Source: an uncultured Prevotella sp.
GTDB lineage: Bacteria > Bacteroidota > Bacteroidia > Bacteroidales > Bacteroidaceae
Reading direction: 5' to 3'
DNA length: 23,243 nt
Assembly: GCA_937916405.1 (NCBI GenBank)
Contig: CALFUF010000189.1
Span: 1-23,243, forward strand
Shown here: piece by piece, positions 15,838-22,603 of the stretch
Layout: each line of letters begins with the position of its first letter
How positions within the stretch are numbered: position 1 is the first letter of the stretch
Notes under the pieces: model-generated
The model's input: the letters and a program-made list of their open reading frames with translations, nothing else
Databases searched by the model: none
Told to the model about the DNA's origin: nothing
Position numbers and translations under genes: made by a program

Positions 15838-17767
15838 AGTACTCTTCCTCTTCTGGACGATCTTCCTCAATGACGAGGTTGTCAATAATGAAGTTCTGAC
15901 GCTCCATCGTGTTCTTACCCATGTAATACTCCAAGAGCTTCTGCACCTGGTCGTTCTTATGGAGGGTCACCTGTTCCAAACGGATATCAGGACCGATAAA
16001 GCCAGCGAACTCCTCAGGGCTGATCTCTCCAAGACCTTTAAAACGGGTAATCTCCGGATCAGGACCTAAATCCTGTATCGCCTTCACACGCTCTTCCTCA
16101 CTATAACAGTAACGGGTGACGAAATCACCTTTCTTACCATCCTCGCGCATTTCCTTCTTCCGAATCTTGGTACGGCGATTGCGGACACGGAACAAAGGGG
16201 TTTGTAACACATAGACATGTCCTTTCTTGATAAGCTCTGGGAAGAACTGCAGGAAGAACGTGATAATCAGCAAACGGATATGCATGCCGTCAACATCAGC
16301 ATCTGTTGCAACAATCACCTTGTTATATCTGAGAGTATCAAGCCCTTCCTCGATGTCCAAAGCTGCCTGCAACAGGTTAAACTCCTCGTTCTCATACACC
16401 ACCTTCTTGGTCAGTCCGAAAGAGTTCAGGGGTTTTCCTCGCAGAGAGAAGACCGCCTGCGTGTTCACATCACGGCTCTTGGTGATACTTCCACTTGCAG
16501 AGTCACCCTCAGTGATAAAGATACACGACTCCTCCTTACGATCGTTTTTGGTGTCACTGAAATGGATACGACAGTCACGCAACTTACGATTGTGCAGGTT
16601 TGCTTTCTTGGCACGCTCACGAGCCAGCTTCGTCACACCAGCCATTGCCTTGCGCTCTCGCTCTGTCTCTTTGATCTTCTGCTCCAGCACCTCCACCACA
16701 TCAGCATGGATATGCAGGTAATTATCGACTCCTTGTTTGACAAAATCACCAATATACTTATTGATGCTGACACCGTCAGGTGACATCGTCGTAGAACCTA
16801 ACTTAATCTTTGTCTGGCTCTCAAAGATAGGCTCCTCCACATTGATGGAGATGGCAGCGACGATACCCGTACGGATATCACCATACTCATACTTGTTGAA
16901 GAACTCTTTGATGGTACGGGCGATATGCTCTTTGAAGGCACTCTGATGAGTACCACCTTGGGTAGTATGCTGACCATTGACAAAGGAATAGTATTCCTCT
17001 CCATACTGATTGGCATGTGTAAAGGCAATCTCGATATCCTCTCCTTGCAGATGGATAATAGGATACAGGGCGTCATTCGTCATACGGTCCTTCAACAAGT
17101 CCTCCAATCCATGACGGCTGAGGATGCGACGACCGTTATACATAATGGTCAGTCCGATATTCAAGTAAGTATAGTTGCGAAGCATGTTCTCCACTATCTC
17201 ATCGTGGAACTGGTAGTTGAGGAACTTCGTATTATCTGGCTCAAAATAGATATAGGTACCATTCTCATCCTGTGAGGGCTCCGTCACGTCACTGACCAGC
17301 TCACCATACTCAAAGACTGCCTTGCGAACCTTGCCTTCTCGATAGCTATGCACCTCGAAATGACTGCTCAACGCATTGACAGCCTTCACACCTACACCAT
17401 TCAGTCCGATAGACTTCTTAAAAGCCTTAGAGTCGAACTTACCACTGGTGTTCAGGATACTGACCGACTCTATCAGTTTGCCTTGGGGGATACCACGACC
17501 ATAGTCACGAACGGAGATGCGGAGATGGTCCTCCACTGTCACCTCAATGCGGTCACCCGCCTTCATCTTGAACTCGTCGATAGAGTTGTCGAAGACCTCT
17601 TTCAACAACACATAGATACCATCTTCTGCGGAGGAACCGTCACCCAAACGTCCGATATACATACCAGGACGAAGCCTGATATGCTGCAGTCCTGTTAAGG
17701 TTTGTATATTACCCTCGTCATAGTTGACGGTCTCTTGACTCTCTACGATGTTCTTCTCTTCGCTCAT
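15830..17767 (-). CDS. parE: DNA topoisomerase IV subunit B (ParE)
   Basis: 645-aa type IIA topoisomerase ATPase subunit. The GHKL ATPase domain shows LLKEVFDNSIDEF (54-66), the glycine-rich RDYGRGIPQGK (87-97) and GLNGVGVKAVNALS (121-134). The TOPRIM domain shows ITEGDSASGS (418-427) and TDADVDGMH (488-496), with RFKGLGEISPEEF near the C-terminus. The length (shorter than GyrB) and the EGDSASGS / KPLNSFGLTKK sequence are what I recall for Bacteroidota topoisomerase IV B rather than GyrB. With ParC it decatenates daughter chromosomes. parC is not adjacent here; the downstream gene is a protease. The start is 6 bp after the upstream stop and has an AG-rich AAAGAGAT just before the ATG. Confidence 0.93.
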   Translation of the reverse strand: MSEEKNIVESQETVNYDEGNIQTLTGLQHIRLRPGMYIGRLGDGSSAEDGIYVLLKEVFDNSIDEFKMKAGDRIEVTVEDHLRISVRDYGRGIPQGKLIESVSILNTSGKFDSKAFKKSIGLNGVGVKAVNALSSHFEVHSYREGKVRKAVFEYGELVSDVTEPSQDENGTYIYFEPDNTKFLNYQFHDEIVENMLRNYTYLNIGLTIMYNGRRILSRHGLEDLLKDRMTNDALYPIIHLQGEDIEIAFTHANQYGEEYYSFVNGQHTTQGGTHQSAFKEHIARTIKEFFNKYEYGDIRTGIVAAISINVEEPIFESQTKIKLGSTTMSPDGVSINKYIGDFVKQGVDNYLHIHADVVEVLEQKIKETERERKAMAGVTKLARERAKKANLHNRKLRDCRIHFSDTKNDRKEESCIFITEGDSASGSITKSRDVNTQAVFSLRGKPLNSFGLTKKVVYENEEFNLLQAALDIEEGLDTLRYNKVIVATDADVDGMHIRLLIITFFLQFFPELIKKGHVYVLQTPLFRVRNRRTKIRKKEMREDGKKGDFVTRYCYSEEERVKAIQDLGPDPEITRFKGLGEISPEEFAGFIGPDIRLEQVTLHKNDQVQKLLEYYMGKNTMERQNFIIDNLVIEEDRPEEEEYYD

Positions 17768-17773
17768 ATCTCT

Positions 17774-18928
17774 TTATAAACTTTTCTTATAACAACGGCG
17801 ACGCTTGTGTTGCTCATGCTCCAAATACTGCCACTGTGACTGTACTTTCTCATTCGTCTCCATCTCCACATTGGTCTCACCCCACTTAAAACCGTATTTC
17901 TGGTACTTGGGGATAAGGTCGTAGAACAACAGAGCGTTAGCACCTTTCTGCTGGTACTCTGGCAGGAAGCCGATGAGCAACAAGTCCAGACACTCTGCCT
18001 GATGGAACTTCAAGGCTTTCAGACAATGCCACCAGCCAAAGGGGAACAACCGTCCGTTCTTACATTTCTGCAGGGCTCGTGTCATATTGGTAATACTGAT
18101 GCCCACTCCTATAATGTCGTGATTAGGTGTGTTCCAGTCTTCTATCAGACAGAGCATATCCATATCGAGCATCGGAAAGTACATCTTCAGATACTCATCT
18201 ATCTGTGCCTCTGTCATTTGCGAGAAGCCATAGATGTTCTGATACGACTTGTTGACTACCTCAAGGACTTTACGTCCTATCTGCTCCTTACCCATTATCT
18301 GGCTGCGTTTGGGATGTACAGGATGCAGATTATAGCGTTTCATCACCAGCTCGGCAATTTTCTTGTATTTCTCTGGCATGCCATCCTTGGGGACGATGAG
18401 TTTGAACTCCACATAGTCATTGTCTTTCTCCCATCCACCCATCTGCTCCATATGACGGGGATAATAGTCGTAATTATAGATGGTCGACATGGTTCCCAAC
18501 TGGTCGAAGCCCTCAATGAGCATTCCCTCTGGGTCCATATCCGTAAAACCTAACGGTCCTACCAGTTCTGTCATGCCTTTCTCCCTTCCCCATGCTGACA
18601 CAGCATCAAACAGGGCTGCCGACACTTCCACGTCGTCGATGAAGTCTATCCATCCGAAACGCACGCTCTTACGACCCCAGCGGTCGTTGGCACGATGGTT
18701 AATAATACCTGCTATACGTCCTACTACCTTGCCGTCCTTATAAGCAAGGAAATATTCTGCCTCACAAAACTCAAAGGCTGCGTTCTTATCCTTACTTAAT
18801 GTATGCACCTCGTCCGAATGTAAATTGGGCGCATCATAAGGATTATCTCGATATAAGTCGTAGTGAAACTGGATAAAAGCTTCCAGGCTTTGCTTGTCGG
18901 TGACTTTCCGAATTTCTACTGATGACAT
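17774..18928 (-). CDS. GNAT-fold N-acetyltransferase-like protein (conserved, function unknown)
   Basis: 384-aa protein with GNAT features. The N-terminal half has EAEYFLAYKDGKVVGRIAGIINHRAN (about 57-82), a typical beta-strand pair, and the C-terminal half has LLLIGFLPEYQQKGANALLFYDLIPKY (about 314-340), resembling acetyl-CoA motif A. Between them lies a conserved region rich in aromatic residues (GFTDMDPEGMLIEGFDQLGTM). I recognise it as a conserved Bacteroidota family usually annotated only as N-acetyltransferase; acceptor unknown. It is the first gene of the operon with parE and ctpA and has a perfect promoter (18954-18984) starting directly after the stop codon of the preceding gene. The leader contains AAGGAAAC about 6 nt before the ATG, one of the few plausible Shine-Dalgarno sequences in the window. 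Confidence 0.75.
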   Translation of the reverse strand: MSSVEIRKVTDKQSLEAFIQFHYDLYRDNPYDAPNLHSDEVHTLSKDKNAAFEFCEAEYFLAYKDGKVVGRIAGIINHRANDRWGRKSVRFGWIDFIDDVEVSAALFDAVSAWGREKGMTELVGPLGFTDMDPEGMLIEGFDQLGTMSTIYNYDYYPRHMEQMGGWEKDNDYVEFKLIVPKDGMPEKYKKIAELVMKRYNLHPVHPKRSQIMGKEQIGRKVLEVVNKSYQNIYGFSQMTEAQIDEYLKMYFPMLDMDMLCLIEDWNTPNHDIIGVGISITNMTRALQKCKNGRLFPFGWWHCLKALKFHQAECLDLLLIGFLPEYQQKGANALLFYDLIPKYQKYGFKWGETNVEMETNEKVQSQWQYLEHEQHKRRRCYKKSL

Positions 18929-18953
18929 CTTGTTTCCTTATAGATTTATCGTA

Positions 18954-18984
18954 CAAAGATACAAAGAAAAGAGAAAAAAGCCAA
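18954..18984 (-). promoter_or_regulatory. Bacteroidetes-type promoter of the GNAT-parE-ctpA operon
   Basis: On the minus strand TTG (plus 18982-18984), 20 bp, TATCTTTG (plus 18954-18961). The spacer is pyrimidine-rich. The TTG begins 4 bp after the stop codon of the upstream methyltransferase gene, so the operon is separately transcribed. Confidence 0.82.
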
Positions 18985-18988
18985 ATAT

Positions 18989-20269
18989 TTAACCTATTTT
19001 ACGGCAAATGAACAACTTGTGTGAATAATCCGATAGGGTTGTTCCAAATATGAACACATCACCACCATCCTTGAGTCTTAATTTCTTACGAAGAGCCTCA
19101 GCGGTCATTGGGAAGTTACGCACAGAGATATTGGCACGGTCGACGTCTTTTAGGACAACCTTCAGTTCTTGCTTGTTCATGGAGGTTATCGCGTCTATGC
19201 GAAACTTCCTCCCTGGGAATTCGCCTACCTCTTGGTCGGAAACAAAGAGATGGGAGTTAACCGACAACTGCTGGATACCGAACATCTGTTCTATCTCCTT
19301 GAAGCATCCAGCCTTCATGATACTGGCATTCGGCTCAAGAAGCGTTAGTCCCTGAATAGTTTCTACGGCAGAAACTATCAGTCTCTTCGGAAGAAACTGT
19401 GAGTTCCCATGGGAGAAACTATTAGTTTCCACGTTGGGAACTATCCGTAAACTCCTATCTCCGTTGACACAAACCATCAAGGGAGCGGTGGGAAGGTCAT
19501 GGCGGATGACCAGCAAGAGTTCCTTGCACTCATTGTCAACACTTACGATATGCACCTCACTGACCCCTCCTAAGTCGTTGACAGCCTTACGCCAGTCGAG
19601 CATAGGTGACAGTTTAAGGATGATGGTATCCGCTTTCTCTTTCAACAAGGACAGCAGTTCAAGGACGTTGGGGGTGCAGTCCTCGATGCCATAGGTACGG
19701 CTGCCATGCTCATCCCTTCGTGCAGGGTCCAAGAATACCACATTGGCATGGGGCATCCGTGCAAGATATTCCTCAGCGTCGCCACACACGATCTCAGCCT
19801 CCAACCCCAAGAGTTGGAAATTATGTCGGGCTATCTCGCAGAGTTTCCTATGACGCTCCACGTAGATCCGTTGCTTATATGGACGCGACATGAAGGAGAA
19901 GTCAATACCAAAGCCACCTGTCAGGTCGACAAAGACCTGATGGGATTCCGAGATAACGAGATATCGAGATTCCGAGATATCCTTATTCCGAGATTCCGAG
20001 ATTTCGAGATTTCGAGAGACAATCTTTGCCTTGTAACGAGCCGTCTCCTCACTGGAACATTGCTCCATATTCAGATGAGGAGGATAGATGATTCCCTCAA
20101 CAGCAGCCCATGAGGGTAGTTTCCGCCTTGCCGTCTGCCACCCCGCTATCTGCTGTAAAGCGAAAGAAAGGTCTATCCCTGTCGGCTTTCCCCCACTAAG
20201 GGCAAGCCGTCTCACATCCTCTTCCCGATGCTCCTGCACATAATTCCGTGTCGCCTCATCCATCATCAT
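18989..20269 (-). CDS. PG_1098-like class I SAM-dependent methyltransferase with THUMP-like C-terminus
   Basis: 426-aa predicted methyltransferase of the Bacteroidota PG_1098 family (THUMP-like, ferredoxin-fold C-terminus). The SAM motif I is VFVDLTGGFGID (112-123), the acidic post-I residue lies in IYVERHRKL (135-143), and motif IV is VVFLDPARRDEHGSRTYG (177-194). LLEPNASIMKAG (310-321) and the C-terminal ISVRNFPMTAEALRKKLRLKDGG (381-403) are family hallmarks. RNA methylation is likely by similarity to THUMP enzymes but unproven. The start is ambiguous among three consecutive ATGs (20263-20269), and the promoter is so close that the mRNA is nearly leaderless. The gene holds two separate repeat insertions: an 8-bp array (residues about 84-108) and a 22-bp array (about 275-304). 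Confidence 0.82.
   Translation of the reverse strand: MMMDEATRNYVQEHREEDVRRLALSGGKPTGIDLSFALQQIAGWQTARRKLPSWAAVEGIIYPPHLNMEQCSSEETARYKAKIVSRNLEISESRNKDISESRYLVISESHQVFVDLTGGFGIDFSFMSRPYKQRIYVERHRKLCEIARHNFQLLGLEAEIVCGDAEEYLARMPHANVVFLDPARRDEHGSRTYGIEDCTPNVLELLSLLKEKADTIILKLSPMLDWRKAVNDLGGVSEVHIVSVDNECKELLLVIRHDLPTAPLMVCVNGDRSLRIVPNVETNSFSHGNSQFLPKRLIVSAVETIQGLTLLEPNASIMKAGCFKEIEQMFGIQQLSVNSHLFVSDQEVGEFPGRKFRIDAITSMNKQELKVVLKDVDRANISVRNFPMTAEALRKKLRLKDGGDVFIFGTTLSDYSHKLFICRKIG
19358..19445 (-). repeat. 22-bp tandem array I, 4 units, each an imperfect palindrome
   Basis: Units lie at 19358-19379, 19380-19401, 19402-19423 and 19424-19445. All share AGTYYCY at the left and GRRACT followed by three bases at the right. 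Unit 1 folds as AGTTTCT, 5-nt loop, AGAAACT; unit 4 as AGTTTCC, 5-nt loop, GGGAACT. Period and copy number match array G (3302-3389) although the sequence differs. It is inside the PG_1098-like gene, encoding about 29 residues before LLEPNASIMKAG. Confidence 0.9.
19949..20020 (-). repeat. 8-bp tandem array F, 9 units (72 bp, in frame)
   Basis: Units start every 8 bp at 19949 and follow CGAGATNN: CGAGATAA, CGAGATAT, CGAGATTC, CGAGATAT, CCTTATTC (divergent), CGAGATTC, CGAGATTT, CGAGATTT, CGAGAGAC. The total of 72 bp adds exactly 24 codons, giving the E/S/I/R-rich stretch around LEISESRNKDISESRYLVIS immediately before the SAM-binding motif. Confidence 0.95.
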
Positions 20270-20274
20270 GTCTG

Positions 20275-20307
20275 CAAAATTACAAAATTATTTGGTATTT
20301 CCCTCAA
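20275..20307 (-). promoter_or_regulatory. Promoter of the PG_1098-like gene (near-leaderless)
   Basis: On the minus strand two directly repeated TAATTTTG boxes sit at plus 20275-20282 and 20283-20290. A TTG at plus 20305-20307 is 22 bp from the first box, slightly long. The proximal box ends only 5 nt from the first of three ATG codons. Confidence 0.6.
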
Positions 20308-20322
20308 TTTGCATTAATTTTG
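20292..20322 (+). promoter_or_regulatory. Bacteroidetes-type promoter of the hemolysin III-like gene (near-leaderless)
   Basis: TTG 20292-20294, exactly 20 bp, TAATTTTG 20315-20322, then only 6 nt to the ATG at 20329. The predicted transcript start is at or within a few bases of the start codon. It overlaps the divergent promoter on the other strand. Confidence 0.8.
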
Positions 20323-20328
20323 CAACCT

Positions 20329-20979
20329 ATGGCAATCCGTTATACACATAAGGAAGAACTATGGAACGCATGGAGCCATGCTGGTGGCATCGTGATGGGT
20401 GTCGCTTTTGGTATCGTGTTCCTGGTGATGGCGTTCAAGGGCGACAACCCTTGGGCTCGACTGGGTGTGTGCCTTTACCTCTTTGGTATGTTAGGCAGTT
20501 ATGTCGCCTCTACGATATACCACACGTTACCTCGTCGCTCGAAATGGAAAGAAAGATGGCGTAAATGGGACCATGCCGCTATCTATTGGCATATTGCCGG
20601 TTCTTATTCACCCTTGACTTTGGTGGCATTGAGAACACAAGGCTATTGGGGATGGAGTCTTTTCTGTTTCGTATGGGCTTGTGCCATTGCAGGAACCATC
20701 GTCAGTTTTGTCAAACTCAAAGAGCACTCTAACATCGAGACGTTCTGTTTCATCGGCATGGGACTGAGTGTGCTGGTAGCCTTCAAGCCCTTGATAGACT
20801 CCGTATCGACAGCCGCCGTCATCTGGATCATCGCAGAGGGTGTCTGTTATATCACAGGTGCCGCCTTCTACACCTTCCACAAGAAGAGGTATATGCACAG
20901 CGTCTTCCACTTCTTCGTCCTCGCAGGTAGCATCTGTCATATCGTCGCTGTGTGGGATGTCTTGATGGAATACCTATAA
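20329..20979 (+). CDS. Hemolysin III / PAQR family membrane protein (TrhA-like)
   Basis: 216-aa membrane protein with seven hydrophobic segments. PAQR hallmarks are EELWNAWSHAGGI (residues 10-21), the YVASTIYHTLP block with H65 (58-68), KWDHAAIYWHIAGSYSPL with D81/H82 (79-96), and the C-terminal H190, H194 and H204 in HSVFHFFVLAGSICH, which together build a metal site as in adiponectin receptors. The family is called hemolysin III for historical reasons; TrhA in E. coli affects membrane fluidity, and hydrolase activity has been proposed for the superfamily. I chose the ATG at 20329 rather than an upstream in-frame one at 20248 because the promoter lies between them. It is a single-gene unit, closed by the terminator at 20982-21009. 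Confidence 0.92.
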   Translation: MAIRYTHKEELWNAWSHAGGIVMGVAFGIVFLVMAFKGDNPWARLGVCLYLFGMLGSYVASTIYHTLPRRSKWKERWRKWDHAAIYWHIAGSYSPLTLVALRTQGYWGWSLFCFVWACAIAGTIVSFVKLKEHSNIETFCFIGMGLSVLVAFKPLIDSVSTAAVIWIIAEGVCYITGAAFYTFHKKRYMHSVFHFFVLAGSICHIVAVWDVLMEYL

Positions 20980-20981
20980 AA

Positions 20982-21009
20982 AAAGGCCGCCTCATGAGAA
21001 GCGGTCTTT
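20982..21009. terminator. Bidirectional intrinsic terminator
   Basis: AAAGGCCGC, a 10-nt loop CTCATGAGAA, then GCGGTCTTT form a 9-bp stem with one G-T pair. It is followed by CCTTTTTTC on the plus strand and by a run of seven T on the minus strand. It lies between two convergent genes and can serve both. Confidence 0.88.
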
Positions 21010-21018
21010 CCTTTTTTC

Positions 21019-22524
21019 TTATTTCACATATTCTGAGAAATCTGTCAAATGCATGTCGCCCTTGCGAGCCAACGTGTCGTGCATAGCGAAAGCAGCAGGC
21101 AGGTTGTGACGGGTCTGACCCATCTTGGCAATCTTCAGATAGTCCCACAATAACTGCTTGTAGTCAGGATGCGCACAGTTCTCGATGATGATCTCAGCAC
21201 GCTGTGCAGGACTCTTACCACGCAAGTCAGCGATTCCTTGCTCTGTAACGATGATGTTCACATCATGCTCAGAACTATCCTGATGGCTGACGAAAGGTAC
21301 GATACTGGAGATCACGCCACCCTTTGCTGTAGAAGGACAAGTGAAGATGCTCAGGTAAGCATTGCGGATGAAGTCACCAGAACCACCAATACCATTCATC
21401 ATCTTCACGCCACTGATATGGGTAGAGTTCGCATTACCATAGATATCACACTCGATAGCTGTATTGATGGCGATGACACCCAGTCGGCGGATCACCTCCG
21501 GGCTATTGGAAATCTCACTCTGACGGAGGGTCAGGTGCTTCTTGAAATGATCCATGTTATCATAAACCTGCATCAGACAGTCGTTAGAGACCGTCAGAGA
21601 ACAAGCAGAGGCATCCTTCACACGACCATGCAGCATCATCTCTACCACAGCATCCTGCAATACCTCTGTATAGATATTGAAGTCGGGCACATGCTTATCC
21701 TGTCCTAAAGCACCAAGAATGGCGTTGGCTGTAGACCCCACACCACTCTGCAAAGGCAGGAACTCCTTAGGGATACGACCCTTATGCATCTCCTCTACGA
21801 GGAACTCAGCAGTCAGGTAACCAATCTTATCAGTCACAGGATCGCTGTCTTTGAAAGCACGAGCCTCATCAGGAATATTACACTCAACAACACCCACCAC
21901 CTTGTCCTTAGGGATAGAAACGTAAGATACACCAATACGATCGCTCACATTCACGATGGGGATGGGTTTACGATAAGGAGGATCCAATGGCTCATAAACG
22001 TCATGGATATATTTCGCATTGGGGTTATGGAACGAGTTAAGCTCCAGAATGACATGCTTGGCAAGACGGGCAGCCGTTGGAGAGATACCACCAGCAGCAG
22101 TCAGATAGACATGATAGTCGTTACCACAGTCCTCGATATCACACACTTCCAGGATCGCCCAGTCAACATCTCCATAGAAACCATAGCGCAACTCCTGTGC
22201 CATGTGACTCAGATGCAAGTCGTTATAGGGAATCTCACCCAAGTTCACATGCTTGCGGAAGTCTGGGTTCGTGGTGTAAGGAGCACGATACTTGATTGCT
22301 TGTGCATTAGCAAGTACGCCATCTGTCGACTGACCTGTCGACGCACCAGTGAAAATACCTACCTTAAACTCTCTGCCTGCAGCATGCTCAGCCTCGGCAA
22401 TCTTAGCCAGCTCTTTGGTGGTAGCCTTTGCCACACCTGCTGGTGTAAAGCCACTCATAGCGATGTTATCACCATTCTTAATCAGCGCTGCAGCCTCGGC
22501 AGCGGTCATACGTGTATAAGCCAT
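21019..22524 (-). CDS. Acetyl-CoA hydrolase/transferase family, probable succinate:acyl-CoA transferase
   Basis: 501-aa class I CoA transferase of the acetyl-CoA hydrolase/transferase family (AarC / ScpC / YgfH relatives). Visible features are GFTPAGVAKA (25-34), FTGASTGQSTDG (58-69), LQSGVGSTANAILGALG (258-274), the probable CoA-thioester glutamate E287 in FNIYTEVLQDA, and GIGGSGDF (378-385), which closes the CoA site. In Bacteroidota such enzymes move CoA between succinate, acetate and propionate, at the end of succinate/propionate fermentation or in acetate formation. The exact acyl pair is not readable from sequence. It is monocistronic, ends at the bidirectional terminator, and shares a palindromic promoter region with cysS. 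Confidence 0.92.
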   Translation of the reverse strand: MAYTRMTAAEAAALIKNGDNIAMSGFTPAGVAKATTKELAKIAEAEHAAGREFKVGIFTGASTGQSTDGVLANAQAIKYRAPYTTNPDFRKHVNLGEIPYNDLHLSHMAQELRYGFYGDVDWAILEVCDIEDCGNDYHVYLTAAGGISPTAARLAKHVILELNSFHNPNAKYIHDVYEPLDPPYRKPIPIVNVSDRIGVSYVSIPKDKVVGVVECNIPDEARAFKDSDPVTDKIGYLTAEFLVEEMHKGRIPKEFLPLQSGVGSTANAILGALGQDKHVPDFNIYTEVLQDAVVEMMLHGRVKDASACSLTVSNDCLMQVYDNMDHFKKHLTLRQSEISNSPEVIRRLGVIAINTAIECDIYGNANSTHISGVKMMNGIGGSGDFIRNAYLSIFTCPSTAKGGVISSIVPFVSHQDSSEHDVNIIVTEQGIADLRGKSPAQRAEIIIENCAHPDYKQLLWDYLKIAKMGQTRHNLPAAFAMHDTLARKGDMHLTDFSEYVK

Positions 22525-22549
22525 TGTATTTAATAAATTTACGAATTTG

Positions 22550-22586
22550 GCTGCAAAGTTACAAATTAATTTCGTAACTTTGCAGC
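22550..22586. promoter_or_regulatory. Palindromic divergent promoter region of the CoA transferase (-) and cysS (+)
   Basis: GCTGCAAAGTTAC (22550-22562) and its perfect reverse complement (22574-22586) are separated by 11 bp. Each arm contains a -7 box TAACTTTG (plus 22575-22582; minus at 22554-22561). For both, the -33 position 20 bp upstream reads TGC inside the opposite arm instead of TTG. The two promoters therefore occupy the same DNA. Confidence 0.75.
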
Positions 22587-22603
22587 GTTTTAATAAAAAG
22601 ATT

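Noticed and set aside
15837..15885. Upstream start adding 16 residues to the S41 peptidase
   Set aside because: The extension would precede a complete signal peptide and lies deep within parE.
16217..16783. 188-aa and 164-aa plus-strand ORFs
   Set aside because: Both lie antisense to parE, whose TOPRIM and ATPase motifs are clear.
20248..20328. Upstream start adding 27 residues to the hemolysin III-like protein
   Set aside because: The promoter (20292-20322) lies inside this extension, so it would not be transcribed from it.
21784..22533. 249-aa plus-strand ORF
   Set aside because: It is a shadow of the CoA transferase gene, with no promoter and no familiar motifs.
22550..22586. Invertible promoter flanked by recombinase sites
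   Set aside because: The arms are only 11 bp apart and are explained by opposing -7 boxes; no recombinase gene is in the window.
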